From assembly GCA_021777055.1 (NCBI GenBank), contig JAIQZO010000014.1, positions 1 through 32,655 of the forward strand: DNA of 32,655 nt, given 5' to 3'. The notes under the pieces are model-generated. The model did no database searches and was not told where the DNA came from. It saw nothing but the letters and a program-made list of their open reading frames with translations. Source of the DNA: Candidatus Anammoxibacter sp. (GTDB lineage: Bacteria > Planctomycetota > Brocadiia > Brocadiales > Anammoxibacteraceae). A program made the translations under genes and the position numbers. Each line of letters starts with the position of its first letter. Position 1 is the stretch's first letter. Positions 18,879 to 26,707 of this stretch are shown here, in pieces.

Positions 18879-19083
18879 CGGAGTGCAAGATTTATCTTGC
18901 TGAAATTAGATAGTAATACAATCCTAGAATAGGTTTTCTAACAAGATTAATCATTACCTGCTTTCTATGTATCTCTAAATCTTCAGAAGATGATTGAATC
19001 ACCTCTGGTGGAAACCGTTAATTCGAATCTTGCATCTTCCATTTCTATAATTGAATCCCTGGCAAAATAAATTTTGCACTCCG
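18879..19083. mobile_element. 205-bp non-autonomous element with palindromic inverted ends
   Basis: The 22-bp ends at 18879-18900 and 19062-19083 are inverted copies beginning CGGAGTGCAA with two mismatches. Each end is itself a palindrome: GCAAGAT-TT-ATCTTGC at left and GCAAAAT-AA-ATTTTGC at right. No open frame and no clear target duplication are seen. A second copy starts at 32468, and its right end is cut by the window edge. The layout, two hairpins in inverted orientation, resembles MITE or REP/BIME-type units mobilised by an enzyme encoded elsewhere. Confidence 0.75.
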
Positions 19084-19430
19084 ATGAACCTAATCAAATC
19101 TATTAAGAATTTTCTTTTAAAAAAAAGAAGCTTTTACAGGGTAATACTATAGATGATAATAGTAGAAGAAAATCCAGAGGTGCTTTTCTCTTGATAATTT
19201 ATTCTTTCAAGTTAGATTGTATTGATTAACTAATACTCAAAAGTTAATCTATCGTTTCATAAACTAAGATATTGAAACAGATTTTGGTAAGTGCGTTTCA
19301 AATTTATATTATGTAATTATTCCTCATTTTATATAATAGCTTGTCTTGTTACCGTCCGATAATGGCAAATTACATTACATTGCCTTGCCTTTAGAAATAA
19401 ATGCTTATTTTAAATATTTTGTAAATTGCT
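19084..19430. other. AT-rich gene-free spacer
   Basis: No gene, hairpin or known site was recognised between the 205-bp element and the small membrane-protein gene. It contains a short run TTACATTACATTGCCTTGCC near 19370, with no assigned role. Confidence 0.35.
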
Positions 19431-19655
19431 ATGAAACATTTCGATATAGAAGGTTTTCTAATACTAATAATTACGTTTACTCTTTTTATGTTAGCCTTGT
19501 TTTTTACTGGCTTTACTCATGACATATTATTGGAAGCAGGTGTTTTTTTGGTTTCTGTGAAACTTATCATAATGGCCCATAAGGCTAGTGTAAGCGCAAA
19601 TAAGATTGAGCGTAAACTTGAAGAAATTAAAGAGATTCTTAATAAGAGAAAGTAA
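19431..19655 (+). CDS. Small membrane protein, hypothetical
   Basis: This 74-residue protein has two predicted membrane helices, at about 9-28 (FLILIITFTLFMLALFFTG) and 32-50 (ILLEAGVFLVSVKLIIMAH), followed by a charged helical tail likely to form a short coiled coil (NKIERKLEEIKEILNKRK). The loop GFTHDILLEAGVFLVSVK looks strongly constrained. I recall similar small proteins in proteobacteria without an assigned function. There is no clear ribosome site before the ATG. It lies 260 bp upstream of the broken cytochrome module on the same strand. Confidence 0.6.
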   Translation: MKHFDIEGFLILIITFTLFMLALFFTGFTHDILLEAGVFLVSVKLIIMAHKASVSANKIERKLEEIKEILNKRK

Positions 19656-19914
19656 TTATTTCCTATTCTGAGCAAATATCACTACGGTATGTATATGGTA
19701 CTGCAGCAGTAATACTTTCTTGGGTATTATGTATAGGCTCATTACTAAGCAACCCTAACAATTGTTGCAACCTGTTTTTTTAGCTTTTCAAACAGGATAC
19801 AAAATAAAATTTGAAGAGAAAATCAAAATGCCTGCACTCGCAGGATGAATATGGCGACTTCCTGCATTTTTGCGCTAAACGGAAGCCGGGTCCAAGAGCG
19901 AATAGAGTATTGTT

Positions 19915-20494
19915 ATGAAACCATCACTCATAATCAAAGAAATATTGCCATTTTTAGCAATGTTCGGATCGCTAATTCTGGCAACCATCATTACAGATGC
20001 GCTTTTGCACCAGTTAGAACTGGTATGGATCGGGCGTTGGGTTGCTATACCGGGAACGATTCTGATTCTGTTGTCATTCTTCTATTCCATACGGAAGCGA
20101 AAAATAATCAGTTTCAGCACCCACAAGGCATTGCTTACTCTGCATGAGGTTCTTACATGGGTTGGTTTCGCTCATGATTATGGTATACGCGGGTATACAT
20201 ATTTACACCATCCTACCATGGCTCGCATTGATCGCAATGCTAATCAACGCCATAAGTGGTATGACTGGAACATATCTATTGGGTCGGTCTCGCCGCTTCC
20301 TAGCTGAAAAGAAGTAAATCTACTCATTGAAGGGTTTGTCTGAGGAAGAAATAGAAACGAATATTTTCTGGGATGCAACCGTATGCGATTTGATGAAGAG
20401 ATGGAGTACGGTACATCTACCGATAACATGGGCTTTTGCTGTACTCGGTATGGCTCACATCATTAGCATATTAATTTTCTGGCAGTGGGAATGA
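19915..20494 (+). pseudogene. Broken b-type haem membrane protein, partner of the octahaem cytochrome
   Basis: A multi-helix membrane protein that would carry haem b and pass quinol electrons to a periplasmic multihaem cytochrome. The first frame (19915-20160) gives helices at about 10-30 and 40-56, then THKALLTLHEVLTWVG with a candidate haem His. One extra T in the run at 20166-20168 shifts the frame; removing it joins LTWVG to SLMIMVYAGIHIYTILPWLA, with another His. TAA at 20315-20317 then interrupts after RSRRFLAEKK and the frame resumes IYSLKGLSEEEIETNIFWDA to VHLPITWAFAVLGMAHIISI, with two more His, and TGA at 20492-20494. That TGA overlaps the ATG of the cytochrome gene (ATGA). The family resembles cytochrome b561/DUF4405-like proteins by pattern only. 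Confidence 0.8.
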
Positions 20495-21271
20495 AAAATA
20501 AAGCAGTCGTCCTCATTGTTACTGTTAATCTAGTGACCGTGGTTACTGCTGGTGGTATTCTTGCCGCATCTAATGATAAGCCCAGGAAAGCCAATTGATG
20601 CCCATGCTGAACTTGCGAAAGATTGTTTTGCCTGCCATACCATTTTTGTCGGCAGTACGCCTGAGAAATGCATTACTTGTCACAAAGTAGAAGAGATCGG
20701 AATAAATACCACCAAAGGAATACCCATCGTGAAGAAGAAAAACGTACCCCTTTCACCAAAAACTGATCAAAAAAGATTGTATGTCATGCCACAGTGATCA
20801 GAAGGGCGTGAAACCTTTCCCTCCCAGTAGTCATTTCTCGCATGATTTACTAGAACCCGCCTTACAAAAACAGTGCAAAAATTGCCACCGCAATCCAGGA
20901 GATGCCTTACATTTGAAACTCAATGGTAAATGTGCCCAGTGCCACACCCAAGAGACGTGGATCCTGCCACGTTTGACCATGAAAAGTATTTCCGCTTTGA
21001 TCGTCATCACAATAATGAATGTGCAACCTGTCATGTCAACAATGATTACGGTAACTACACTTGCTATGGCTGCCACGAGCACTCGCGGTCAAAAGTTCGC
21101 GAAGAGCATGTAGAAGAAGGCATTTATAACTATGAGAACTGTGTAGAGTGTCACAAAAATGGTGATGAGGATGAAGCTAAAAATTTGTGTCAATCACCCG
21201 GTCGTGAGCATTCCAGCATCTATCTGCGAAAGTCTAATCATGACGAGTATGGGGAAAGGGATGATTATTAA
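20491..21271 (+). pseudogene. Broken octahaem class III-type cytochrome c
   Basis: Eight CxxCH haem motifs lie in order across three shifted frames: CFACH, CITCH, CMSCH, CKNCH, CAQCH, CATCH, CYGCH and CVECH. Three single-base lesions explain all frames. An extra base near 20554 lies after the N-terminal membrane anchor (MKNKAVVLIVTVNLVTVVTAG, then FLPHLMISPGKPIDAHAE). An extra C in the CCCC run at 20747-20750 sits between KKKNVP and FHQKLIKKDCMSCH. A missing base is at about 20957-20963, before PATFDHEKYFRFDRHH. The repaired protein would be about 260 residues: a membrane-anchored periplasmic cytochrome related to cytochrome c7/c3-type (Cytochrom_c3_2-like) proteins. It is translationally coupled to the upstream b-type protein gene, so the pair formed a quinol-to-cytochrome electron branch that is now lost, unless the lesions are sequencing errors. 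Confidence 0.88.
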
Positions 21272-21657
21272 TTCTAAGATAACCCAAAAGAAAGGAAACA
21301 CTGTCAAGAACACGGAGGCCAAAACATTACAGTTCTTGATTTATGTCAAAGAAATTTTTTCTTAAGGTATTATACATTTATGTAGATATGCCAAACATAG
21401 ATACAATAAGGCACAATGCATTTTCTCCAGAACCTCTTCCCGTAACAAACAAGAAGATAAATTTGGGTGTCTATGTAGAGACTTTTTTGTTAATATTGGA
21501 CATTTTTTTCAGGTAAAACATAAAACAGTTGCGCATTTATTTAGTGTTCTGATTACAAAATTTCTTAATAACAAGCTAATGGTTTCTATTACTATTACAA
21601 TTATGATTATAAATCTGGTGTTAATTTGAAAAATAGTGCTTTACTAAGAAGATATGT
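21272..21657. other. Spacer with one doubtful 57-codon frame
   Basis: One open frame of 57 codons (21343-21516, forward) begins MSKKFFLKVLYIYVDMPN and ends ETFLLILDIFFR. It has no clear ribosome site and no recognised family, so it is not called as a gene. Otherwise nothing was seen. Confidence 0.35.
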
Positions 21658-22353
21658 CTATGGTGGGCATGGCCTGAGGAAGGTTATCTGTGTGATGCCG
21701 TATATGCGAGAGTCGAACACTTCAATGTTATATAGCTCTTTTTGTACGGTAATATCTTCTTTCCTGTGTTGTAGCACAATAATGCCATCAGGTTGGATTA
21801 TTTGCTCATCAACAAAACGCTTAAATAGTAAAAGTAAAGATTCTTTTGTGTCTGGTTGCTCGACAATCGGGTACGGAGCGCCAACGAGAACAACGTTAAA
21901 TTTCAGTAAATCCTCTTGGGTGTATGGTCCGATTAATGATTTCTGGTGATCGTCTAAATGCTCTGGTAATTGAACATCGTTGTTGTCCAGGTCACTGGTG
22001 TTTAATTGCTTACCTCTATATTCACAAAACTTTTTGTTTTCACTTATTGTAAAAACGTTTCCTTCTATAATCTCTGCATTATCTGTAAGTCTGGTTTTTT
22101 CCAGGTTTTGTTTAATCGTTTTTACTGCTTTATGGCTATTGTCAACAAAAAGGCAGCTTTTTGCTCCTCTGCTTAAGGCTTCTATACCTAATGCTGCTGT
22201 TCCAGCAAAAAGGTCAATTATGTTTGCATCTATTAAGTTTGGCAATATGATACTGAACAGAGATTCCTTTACTCTATCAAGGATAGGTCTGGTTCCATGT
22301 CCTTCAACTGCCTGCAAAAGTATTCCCTTTGCTAAACCCGCAATTACTCTCAT
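21658..22353 (-). CDS. rsmD: RsmD-family methyltransferase with degenerate motif
   Basis: It is homologous to 16S rRNA (guanine-966 N2) methyltransferase. The N-terminus MRVIAGLAKG, TRPILDRVKESLFSII and DLFAGTAALGIEALSRGA (about 47-64) are typical, although the SAM-binding motif usually reads FAGTGAL or FAGSGAL. The catalytic motif IV of the family (D/N-P-P-Y/F) is replaced by G-A-P-Y in VVLVGAPYP (about 153-161); the codons GGC GCT differ from a GAC CCT ancestor by two bases. An extra segment of about 40 residues (roughly 105-148, rich in Asp/Gln/Leu) lies before that motif. The frame is intact and ends with FLRP, as in the family. It may be an inactive or retargeted enzyme. The ATG at 22353 lies 48 bp from a repeat element. 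Confidence 0.82.
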   Translation of the reverse strand: MRVIAGLAKGILLQAVEGHGTRPILDRVKESLFSIILPNLIDANIIDLFAGTAALGIEALSRGAKSCLFVDNSHKAVKTIKQNLEKTRLTDNAEIIEGNVFTISENKKFCEYRGKQLNTSDLDNNDVQLPEHLDDHQKSLIGPYTQEDLLKFNVVLVGAPYPIVEQPDTKESLLLLFKRFVDEQIIQPDGIIVLQHRKEDITVQKELYNIEVFDSRIYGITQITFLRPCPP

Positions 22354-22400
22354 TTTTTTATCTTATTATTAGTTAAAAGTAAAACAACAAAAAAACGTAT

Positions 22401-22582
22401 CTGTTCAGCGTGTTTTACACACCCCGTCTGCTTACGCATCCACCCCTCTTTCTAGAAGGGATTAACAGCATCTGTTTTTAACCTATAATTTCAATCAAAA
22501 AGGATAAATGTTCCTCTACAGCCTAAATGTACCCACTAAAAAGAGGGGATTTAGGGGTGTGTTATTAGATTTCTTTGAACAG
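22401..22582 (-). repeat. ACACACCCC-type hairpin element, copy b
   Basis: The terminal CTGTTCA (22401-22407) and TGAACAG (22576-22582) are exact inverted repeats. The inner ACACACCCC near 22416 and CCCCTCTT pair with AAGAGGGG...GGGGTGTGT at 22541-22562. It is the second copy of the element at 15033-15177, with a middle part about 37 bp longer. Like that copy, it lies immediately upstream of a reverse-strand gene (rsmD, 48 bp). Confidence 0.72.
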
Positions 22583-22625
22583 TTACAAAAAATCTGTTAT
22601 TAATATTGGAAACTACTTAGATGAA

Positions 22626-22830
22626 TAGACTGAAGGCTGATGGAAATCTACGGTTTTGTTGTGTTTTAAATCAAGCTATTTAAGATTCTCTCAGCTTAGA
22701 TGATATTTGACTCAATCTGGAGAAAATTCTGATTATTCAAGAATCCAAGAGGATTCACCAGAATCAGTTGATTAAGTTTTGTATGATCCAGCACTTTTTT
22801 TCTCTAATAGCTTTCAGCCTTCAGCCTAAC
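22626..22830. repeat. Inverted repeat with GGCTGAA-word arms
   Basis: The arms TAGACTGAAGGCTGA (22626-22640) and TCAGCCTTCAGCCTA (22814-22828) are nearly perfect inverted repeats built from the word GGCTGAA. About 170 bp without a gene lie between them. The same word builds the inverted repeat at 28937-29065. It lies just past the end of the DeoR-type gene. Confidence 0.65.
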
Positions 22831-22842
22831 CGTCTGATTATA

Positions 22843-23751
22843 TTAATGAACAGGCGCAATCTTGATAATATCATCAATGTTAATATTTTTTCGTTTCAAG
22901 AATTCCATCTCTTTATCAATGTAAGGTTTATTGATATCTTGCCCATTGTTGTCTGTGACTATAATACATTGCTTTGCCTGAGAACCTTTTTTATCAGATT
23001 TAATGGTCAGACCTGACTCACCTTTTTCAAAATATGCCACACGTTCTCCGACGGATCCTTTTTGGAACCCCAACTTTGAGTGATCAGCTAAGAGGACAAC
23101 GTATTCAGCGTGGTCTATGTATTTCATCTTTATGTTTGCCTCTTCACGCCTTGAAGTGAACATGCCTGATTCAAAGCTAATAACGTCAGCTCCGAGAAAT
23201 GCTATCTTTACCCTGGGAACTCCCTTTTCTGCGTCTTTGCCGATTAAGCACTTTCTAGAAGGTAAAAGCTGTCCGCCTGTCAAACACATCATTATACGTC
23301 CGTCAAGTTGTCCGGAAGTGATGAAATAAGACATAACCGCAACATTATTTGTTATTACGTGTACCTGTAAATCGTTGTCATTGATGATCTCTCTCATTAG
23401 GCAGAAAATAGATGATCCGGAGTCAAGGGCTATATAATAGTCGTTTTCAATGCATTTTAGGTTATTTACTATATAAGAGGCGATAGCGTCCTTCTCTTTG
23501 CTGTGAAGGCTGCACCTGAAATCAAAAGAATCGTATATTCTTTTTACTGTTTTGTTCTCATTTATCTCAACTACACCGTGGTGATGTGTGATCAAGCTCC
23601 TGCTTTCTAGGAAAGAGATGTCTGTCCTTAGCGTAGCCAGTGAAATCTTAAATATTTCGGATAAATGCGTTAGTCTGGCTTCACGTAAATCTTGTATCTT
23701 AAGTAATAACTTAAATCTTCTGCTTTCAATATCCTTTATAGAATTCTTCAT
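22843..23751 (-). CDS. DeoR/GlpR-family transcriptional regulator
   Basis: It has an N-terminal helix-turn-helix (residues about 10-60: RRFKLLLKIQDLREARLTHL, SLATLRTDISFLESRSLI, HHHGV) and a C-terminal DeoR sensor domain that binds a sugar phosphate. Sensor marks include ALDSGSSIFCLM (about 109-120), VITNNVAVM, CLTGGQLLPSRKCLIG, AFLGADVISFESGMFTSRREE and LLADHSKLG with the conserved Lys. The total of 302 residues exceeds the usual 250; the last 45 residues (from about GSQAKQCIIVTDN) include the normal VTD segment plus a short extension. The target genes are unknown; no sugar operon adjoins it. The start ATG at 23751 is followed by a plausible wHTH with no earlier Met. Confidence 0.9.
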   Translation of the reverse strand: MKNSIKDIESRRFKLLLKIQDLREARLTHLSEIFKISLATLRTDISFLESRSLITHHHGVVEINENKTVKRIYDSFDFRCSLHSKEKDAIASYIVNNLKCIENDYYIALDSGSSIFCLMREIINDNDLQVHVITNNVAVMSYFITSGQLDGRIMMCLTGGQLLPSRKCLIGKDAEKGVPRVKIAFLGADVISFESGMFTSRREEANIKMKYIDHAEYVVLLADHSKLGFQKGSVGERVAYFEKGESGLTIKSDKKGSQAKQCIIVTDNNGQDINKPYIDKEMEFLKRKNINIDDIIKIAPVH

Positions 23752-24214
23752 TATTATTACAACATTATTACAGCAAAAAAAAGTTATAAAATAGATTAAA
23801 TTACTCTGTTATTATGTCGATTTATAAAATTATTCTTTAGTTATATAATTTTATTTTCAAATATGCTGTTGATATTTGATTGTTTTTATAGTGATATTTG
23901 TTTTAAGTGCTTCGAACCTTAATTGTTATTTGGTAGCATTATATCATCATTGTGTTGTAAAAAAAGTATAATTAATGGAAATATAATTCTAAAAACATAT
24001 AAATTGGTGGTGTTGATATTGTAACATGTTTGTGTGCAATAGAATACGTGGTTGGTTGCTCGTGTAGTAAAAAATTAATTTTAGTTTAATATTTGTGTTG
24101 CATTGTTTAGGATTTTCGCTAAAATATAACTATCGAGTAACCTTTAGGTTGCTGAAAATAAAATATTTTAACTAAACAAACTGTTTCTTTTATAGAATAA
24201 GGGTATTTCAAATT
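23752..24214. other. Very AT-rich spacer between divergent genes
   Basis: This 460-bp stretch separates the reverse DeoR-type gene from the forward small gene. It is extremely AT-rich, and no open frame, repeat copy or clear operator was recognised. It should contain the promoters of both genes. Confidence 0.4.
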
Positions 24215-24466
24215 ATGACAACTGAAGATATAACTAAAAGCATAGTTGATAGAACTAAAGGAATTGTTGATAAGAATTGTGCTGATAAGGTTTATAAAGC
24301 TTCAGGGATTAAGTTTGATGAAAATGGCCAAATCTTCTCAGTTGAGAGTCCTGAAAAAGCCTTGGAAAGCTTGGTTAAAAACCTTGAGTCCGAAGGTGGC
24401 GCTATTGTAAAGATAATGCTGCGTAATCTAGCCCATGAAAAAGGCATGAATTTTCTTGAACGCTAA
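24215..24466 (+). CDS. Small protein of unknown function
   Basis: This 83-residue, charged, probably helical and soluble protein reads MTTEDITKSIVDRTKGIVDK, then NCADKVYKASGIKFDENGQIF, ESPEKALESLVKNLESEGG and MLRNLAHEKGMNFLER. No family, signal peptide or membrane helix is recognised. Codon usage and the start (ATG after AAGGGTATTTCAAATT) fit a real gene. It is followed after about 110 bp by a strong perfect hairpin at 24576, which could end its transcript. A domain pairing a short helical segment with a KALESLVKNLESEGG repeat-like helix could suit a regulatory or adaptor role, but that is only a guess. Confidence 0.6.
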   Translation: MTTEDITKSIVDRTKGIVDKNCADKVYKASGIKFDENGQIFSVESPEKALESLVKNLESEGGAIVKIMLRNLAHEKGMNFLER

Positions 24467-24575
24467 GCTAGGGTACCTCTTATAATATGATGTTTGTTAA
24501 ACAAGATAATAAGACCATCAAAGAAATCTTATGATTTCAGGTAATATAACATCCCCTTTTGTTATGTTATCTACA

Positions 24576-24611
24576 CGCCTACGGTTTGGATCCGCATCCA
24601 AACCGTAGGCG
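24576..24611. terminator. Perfect 16-bp hairpin, possible terminator
   Basis: CGCCTACGGTTTGGAT (24576-24591), loop CCGC, and ATCCAAACCGTAGGCG (24596-24611) form a perfect stem. The bases after it (CAAATTATT) are not a T-run, so it is not a standard intrinsic terminator. It may be a processing or attachment hairpin, or a REP-like unit. It lies downstream of the small gene at 24215. Confidence 0.5.
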
Positions 24612-25366
24612 CAAATTATTAACATCTCCTACATTGACCTCTGTTTTTCCGTTAGTTTCTTTGTATTATTACCAATTTAAGGCCAGCCATAAATAACGTA
24701 GCAACTTTATATCCACCTGTGGTAGGCATAAATGAAGTATTTAGCGATCCATTTTTCGGTGGTATCGTTAAAATATTATTCATCCATAATTTCCACTTTG
24801 TAGCCAAGGCAACACACTTGGTAAACCGGTCAAACGTAACATCCAAATCAAACCAAAATCAGCATCCGTAAATGTTCTATTTGTGTGCCTGTTGTGCATA
24901 CCGGAATGATTTGTAGTATAAAGCTGGCATACAAATCTCTAATCCAAAGGTCTCTTTTGTAACAATAATAACGTGTGTAGAAATGGTTAGCCGTTTGGTT
25001 GGTTGTAATTGCTTTTCTCTATACGAAGTTTTTGTTGAATTGGGGTATGGAAAGACTTAAAATATCCCATTAAGTTTTTCTGAAATGTAATGTTAACTTG
25101 ATAATACAAGGATTTTCGTTTTAGACTGAATAGCTTTTTCTTTATAACTACGGTGTAACTATTGTATTTGGTATGAGTTAGAGTGTGGGGTGGGTTATGC
25201 GGTAGTGAAATCCATCAATAATTCTTCACGTTTTGATGTGTGTTGCTATCGCTTAACCCCTCCTACATTATTTGAGCATAACAATAACTCGCCGTAGGTG
25301 TTAATTTAAATAGCAAAGAAATTTTCATTTTAATTTGTTCTACTGTAAATATTTAGAAGTAATAAA
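24612..25366. other. Gene-free region, 750 bp
   Basis: No convincing gene was found. A 64-codon reverse frame (24652-24846) starts only at TTG directly after a stop and has no known family. The words CTCCTACATT (24623-24634 and 25257-25268) and CCGTAGG (24603-24609 and 25291-25297) recur, suggesting degenerate copies of the hairpin at 24576. Confidence 0.35.
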
Positions 25367-25480
25367 TAATGTATGTTGTGTATTACCATACATACATTAC
25401 TATAATCGTAATCATACCCATAATCGTAATCGCAATTAGTGGATTAAGTTTATGAGCATGATTACGATTACGATTACGAA
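25367..25480. promoter_or_regulatory. Two nested hairpins upstream of adk
   Basis: The first is TAATGTATGT (25367-25376) with ACATACATTA (25390-25399), a perfect 10-bp stem and 13-nt loop. The second has a left arm made of two ATCGTAATC words (25404-25412 and 25423-25431) and a right arm of three GATTAC words (25460-25478: GATTACGATTACGATTACG), again an inverted repeat built of 6-7-nt words. It ends about 85 bp before the adk start. It could shape the adk leader or end upstream transcripts. Confidence 0.5.
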
Positions 25481-25563
25481 TTTGATGTTAATTCGATAAC
25501 AAAAAGTTCGCTGTAAACGCTAATTTATTGACAGACAGTAGAAAAGAAGATGGAGAAGAGTTC

Positions 25564-26211
25564 ATGAAATTAATATTATTAGGACCTCCAGGTGCTGGTA
25601 AAGGTACACAGGCATCTATGCTAGTGAATAAATATAATGTTCCTCAGATATCAACAGGAGATATATTAAGGGTTGCTGTTAAGGAAAAGACCTCTATGGG
25701 AATAAAAGCAAAAGAGTTTATGGATAGGGGGGCACTTGTTCCTGATGAAGTTGTTGTGGGAATAATTGAGGAGAGGATTTCGAAAGAAGATTGCAATCCT
25801 GGTTTCATTCTTGACGGTTTTCCGCGAAATATAGCCCAGGCCGACGCACTATCAAATATGCTGGAAAAAAGAAACGAGGCGATAGATAAAGTAATTAGCA
25901 TTAGTGTTGACGATGAAGAACTTGTTGTACGGTTAACCGGGCGACGTACTTGTAAAGATTGCGGAAAGGGCTACCACGTTACCTTCAAACTTCCCAAGGT
26001 TAGCGATGCTTGTGATGTCTGTGGTAATGAGCTTATGCAGAGGGATGATGATAGAGAAAGTACCGTTAAAGATAGGCTAGTGGTTTATAAGGAACAGACG
26101 CAACCATTGATAGATTATTATTCCAAAAAAAATATGTTGAAAAGTATAAAGGGTGAGGGTGGTATCCAACACATATTTGATCAGATATGTAAGATAATTG
26201 AGGAAGTGTAG
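25564..26211 (+). CDS. adk: Adenylate kinase with zinc-type LID
   Basis: Reversible ATP + AMP to 2 ADP; cytosolic energy balance. P-loop GPPGAGKGT (7-15), AMP-binding STGDILR (30-36), DGFPRN (84-89) and the LID with C130, C133, C150 and C153 (CKDC and CDVC), the four-cysteine zinc form common in Gram-positive and other bacteria. The RDDDRESTVKDRL segment after it is typical. The start was set at ATG 25564, because GGAGAAGAG lies just upstream and family members begin MKLILLGPPG; an upstream frame start at 25528 adds 12 unlikely residues. The product is 215 residues. It stands alone, not next to secY as in many ribosomal operons. Confidence 0.96.
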   Translation: MKLILLGPPGAGKGTQASMLVNKYNVPQISTGDILRVAVKEKTSMGIKAKEFMDRGALVPDEVVVGIIEERISKEDCNPGFILDGFPRNIAQADALSNMLEKRNEAIDKVISISVDDEELVVRLTGRRTCKDCGKGYHVTFKLPKVSDACDVCGNELMQRDDDRESTVKDRLVVYKEQTQPLIDYYSKKNMLKSIKGEGGIQHIFDQICKIIEEV

Positions 26212-26334
26212 GGTTAGGAATAGGCACTAATGAGATTTTGTCTTAATGGACTTGCATACAATATGTTATACATTTAATATTATTTTAGACAAAATTTCTA
26301 TCGCCAAATCCTCAACGTGGGTAAAGCTGTGGTT

Positions 26335-26590
26335 TTGGTTTGGCTCAATCAATTTGAACAAATCTAGCCAAAAATATTTGAAATTCTTAGGGTTTAAAGG
26401 TTCAAGGTTCAACGTTAAACGTTTTTTTTTGTTTCAGTATATTTAACCTTTGAACTGTGAACATTGAACCATGAACTTGTAAAAAATTTTTATCTCAGTT
26501 GATTATTAAATGCGTGAGATAAATTCGCACAATTACGGTGTAAGAATCTAACGTAAATCTTAGCGTTACATGCACAATTTATAACATGCA
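26335..26590 (+). repeat. AGCC-element, copy 3 with both flanks
   Basis: Left flank GGTTTGGCTCAATCAATTTG...AAATCT (to 26365), element from 26366 (AGCCAAAAATATTTG, then GGTTCAAGGTTCAACG and AACCTTTGAACTGTGAAC), and AATCT again at 26545-26549 before the right flank AACGTAAATCTTAGCGTTAC. AATCT thus flanks about 179 bp as a direct repeat. The inverted copy at 27405-27480 has the two flanks joined at a single AATCT, like an empty site. Confidence 0.75.
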
Positions 26591-26707
26591 TGTTTCTAAA
26601 CTATGATTTATTTTGATAATATTGAGTAAAATGTATGAGATTTCTCTAATATTTTTTTGCATCATCTGACTAGGATGGGCGAATTAAGTTTTTTTGTTGG
26701 GAACTGA

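Noticed and set aside
19010..19035. TTCGAATC resembling a tRNA T-loop
   Set aside because: No acceptor or anticodon stems can be formed around it, and the sequence is part of the 275-bp dispersed repeat, seen again at 32600.
20491..21271. Programmed frameshifting as the explanation for the cytochrome frames
   Set aside because: Three shifts of mixed sign, no slippery-site plus pseudoknot arrangement, and a partner gene that also carries a plain stop codon make decay or sequence error more likely.
21343..21516. 57-codon forward frame as a gene
   Set aside because: It has no ribosome site, no recognisable family and lies in AT-rich spacer; kept only as a note.
24652..24846. Reverse-strand open frame of 64 codons
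   Set aside because: It begins at TTG with a stop (TGA) five codons upstream, has no ribosome site and no recognisable family, and lies in a gene-free AT-rich stretch.
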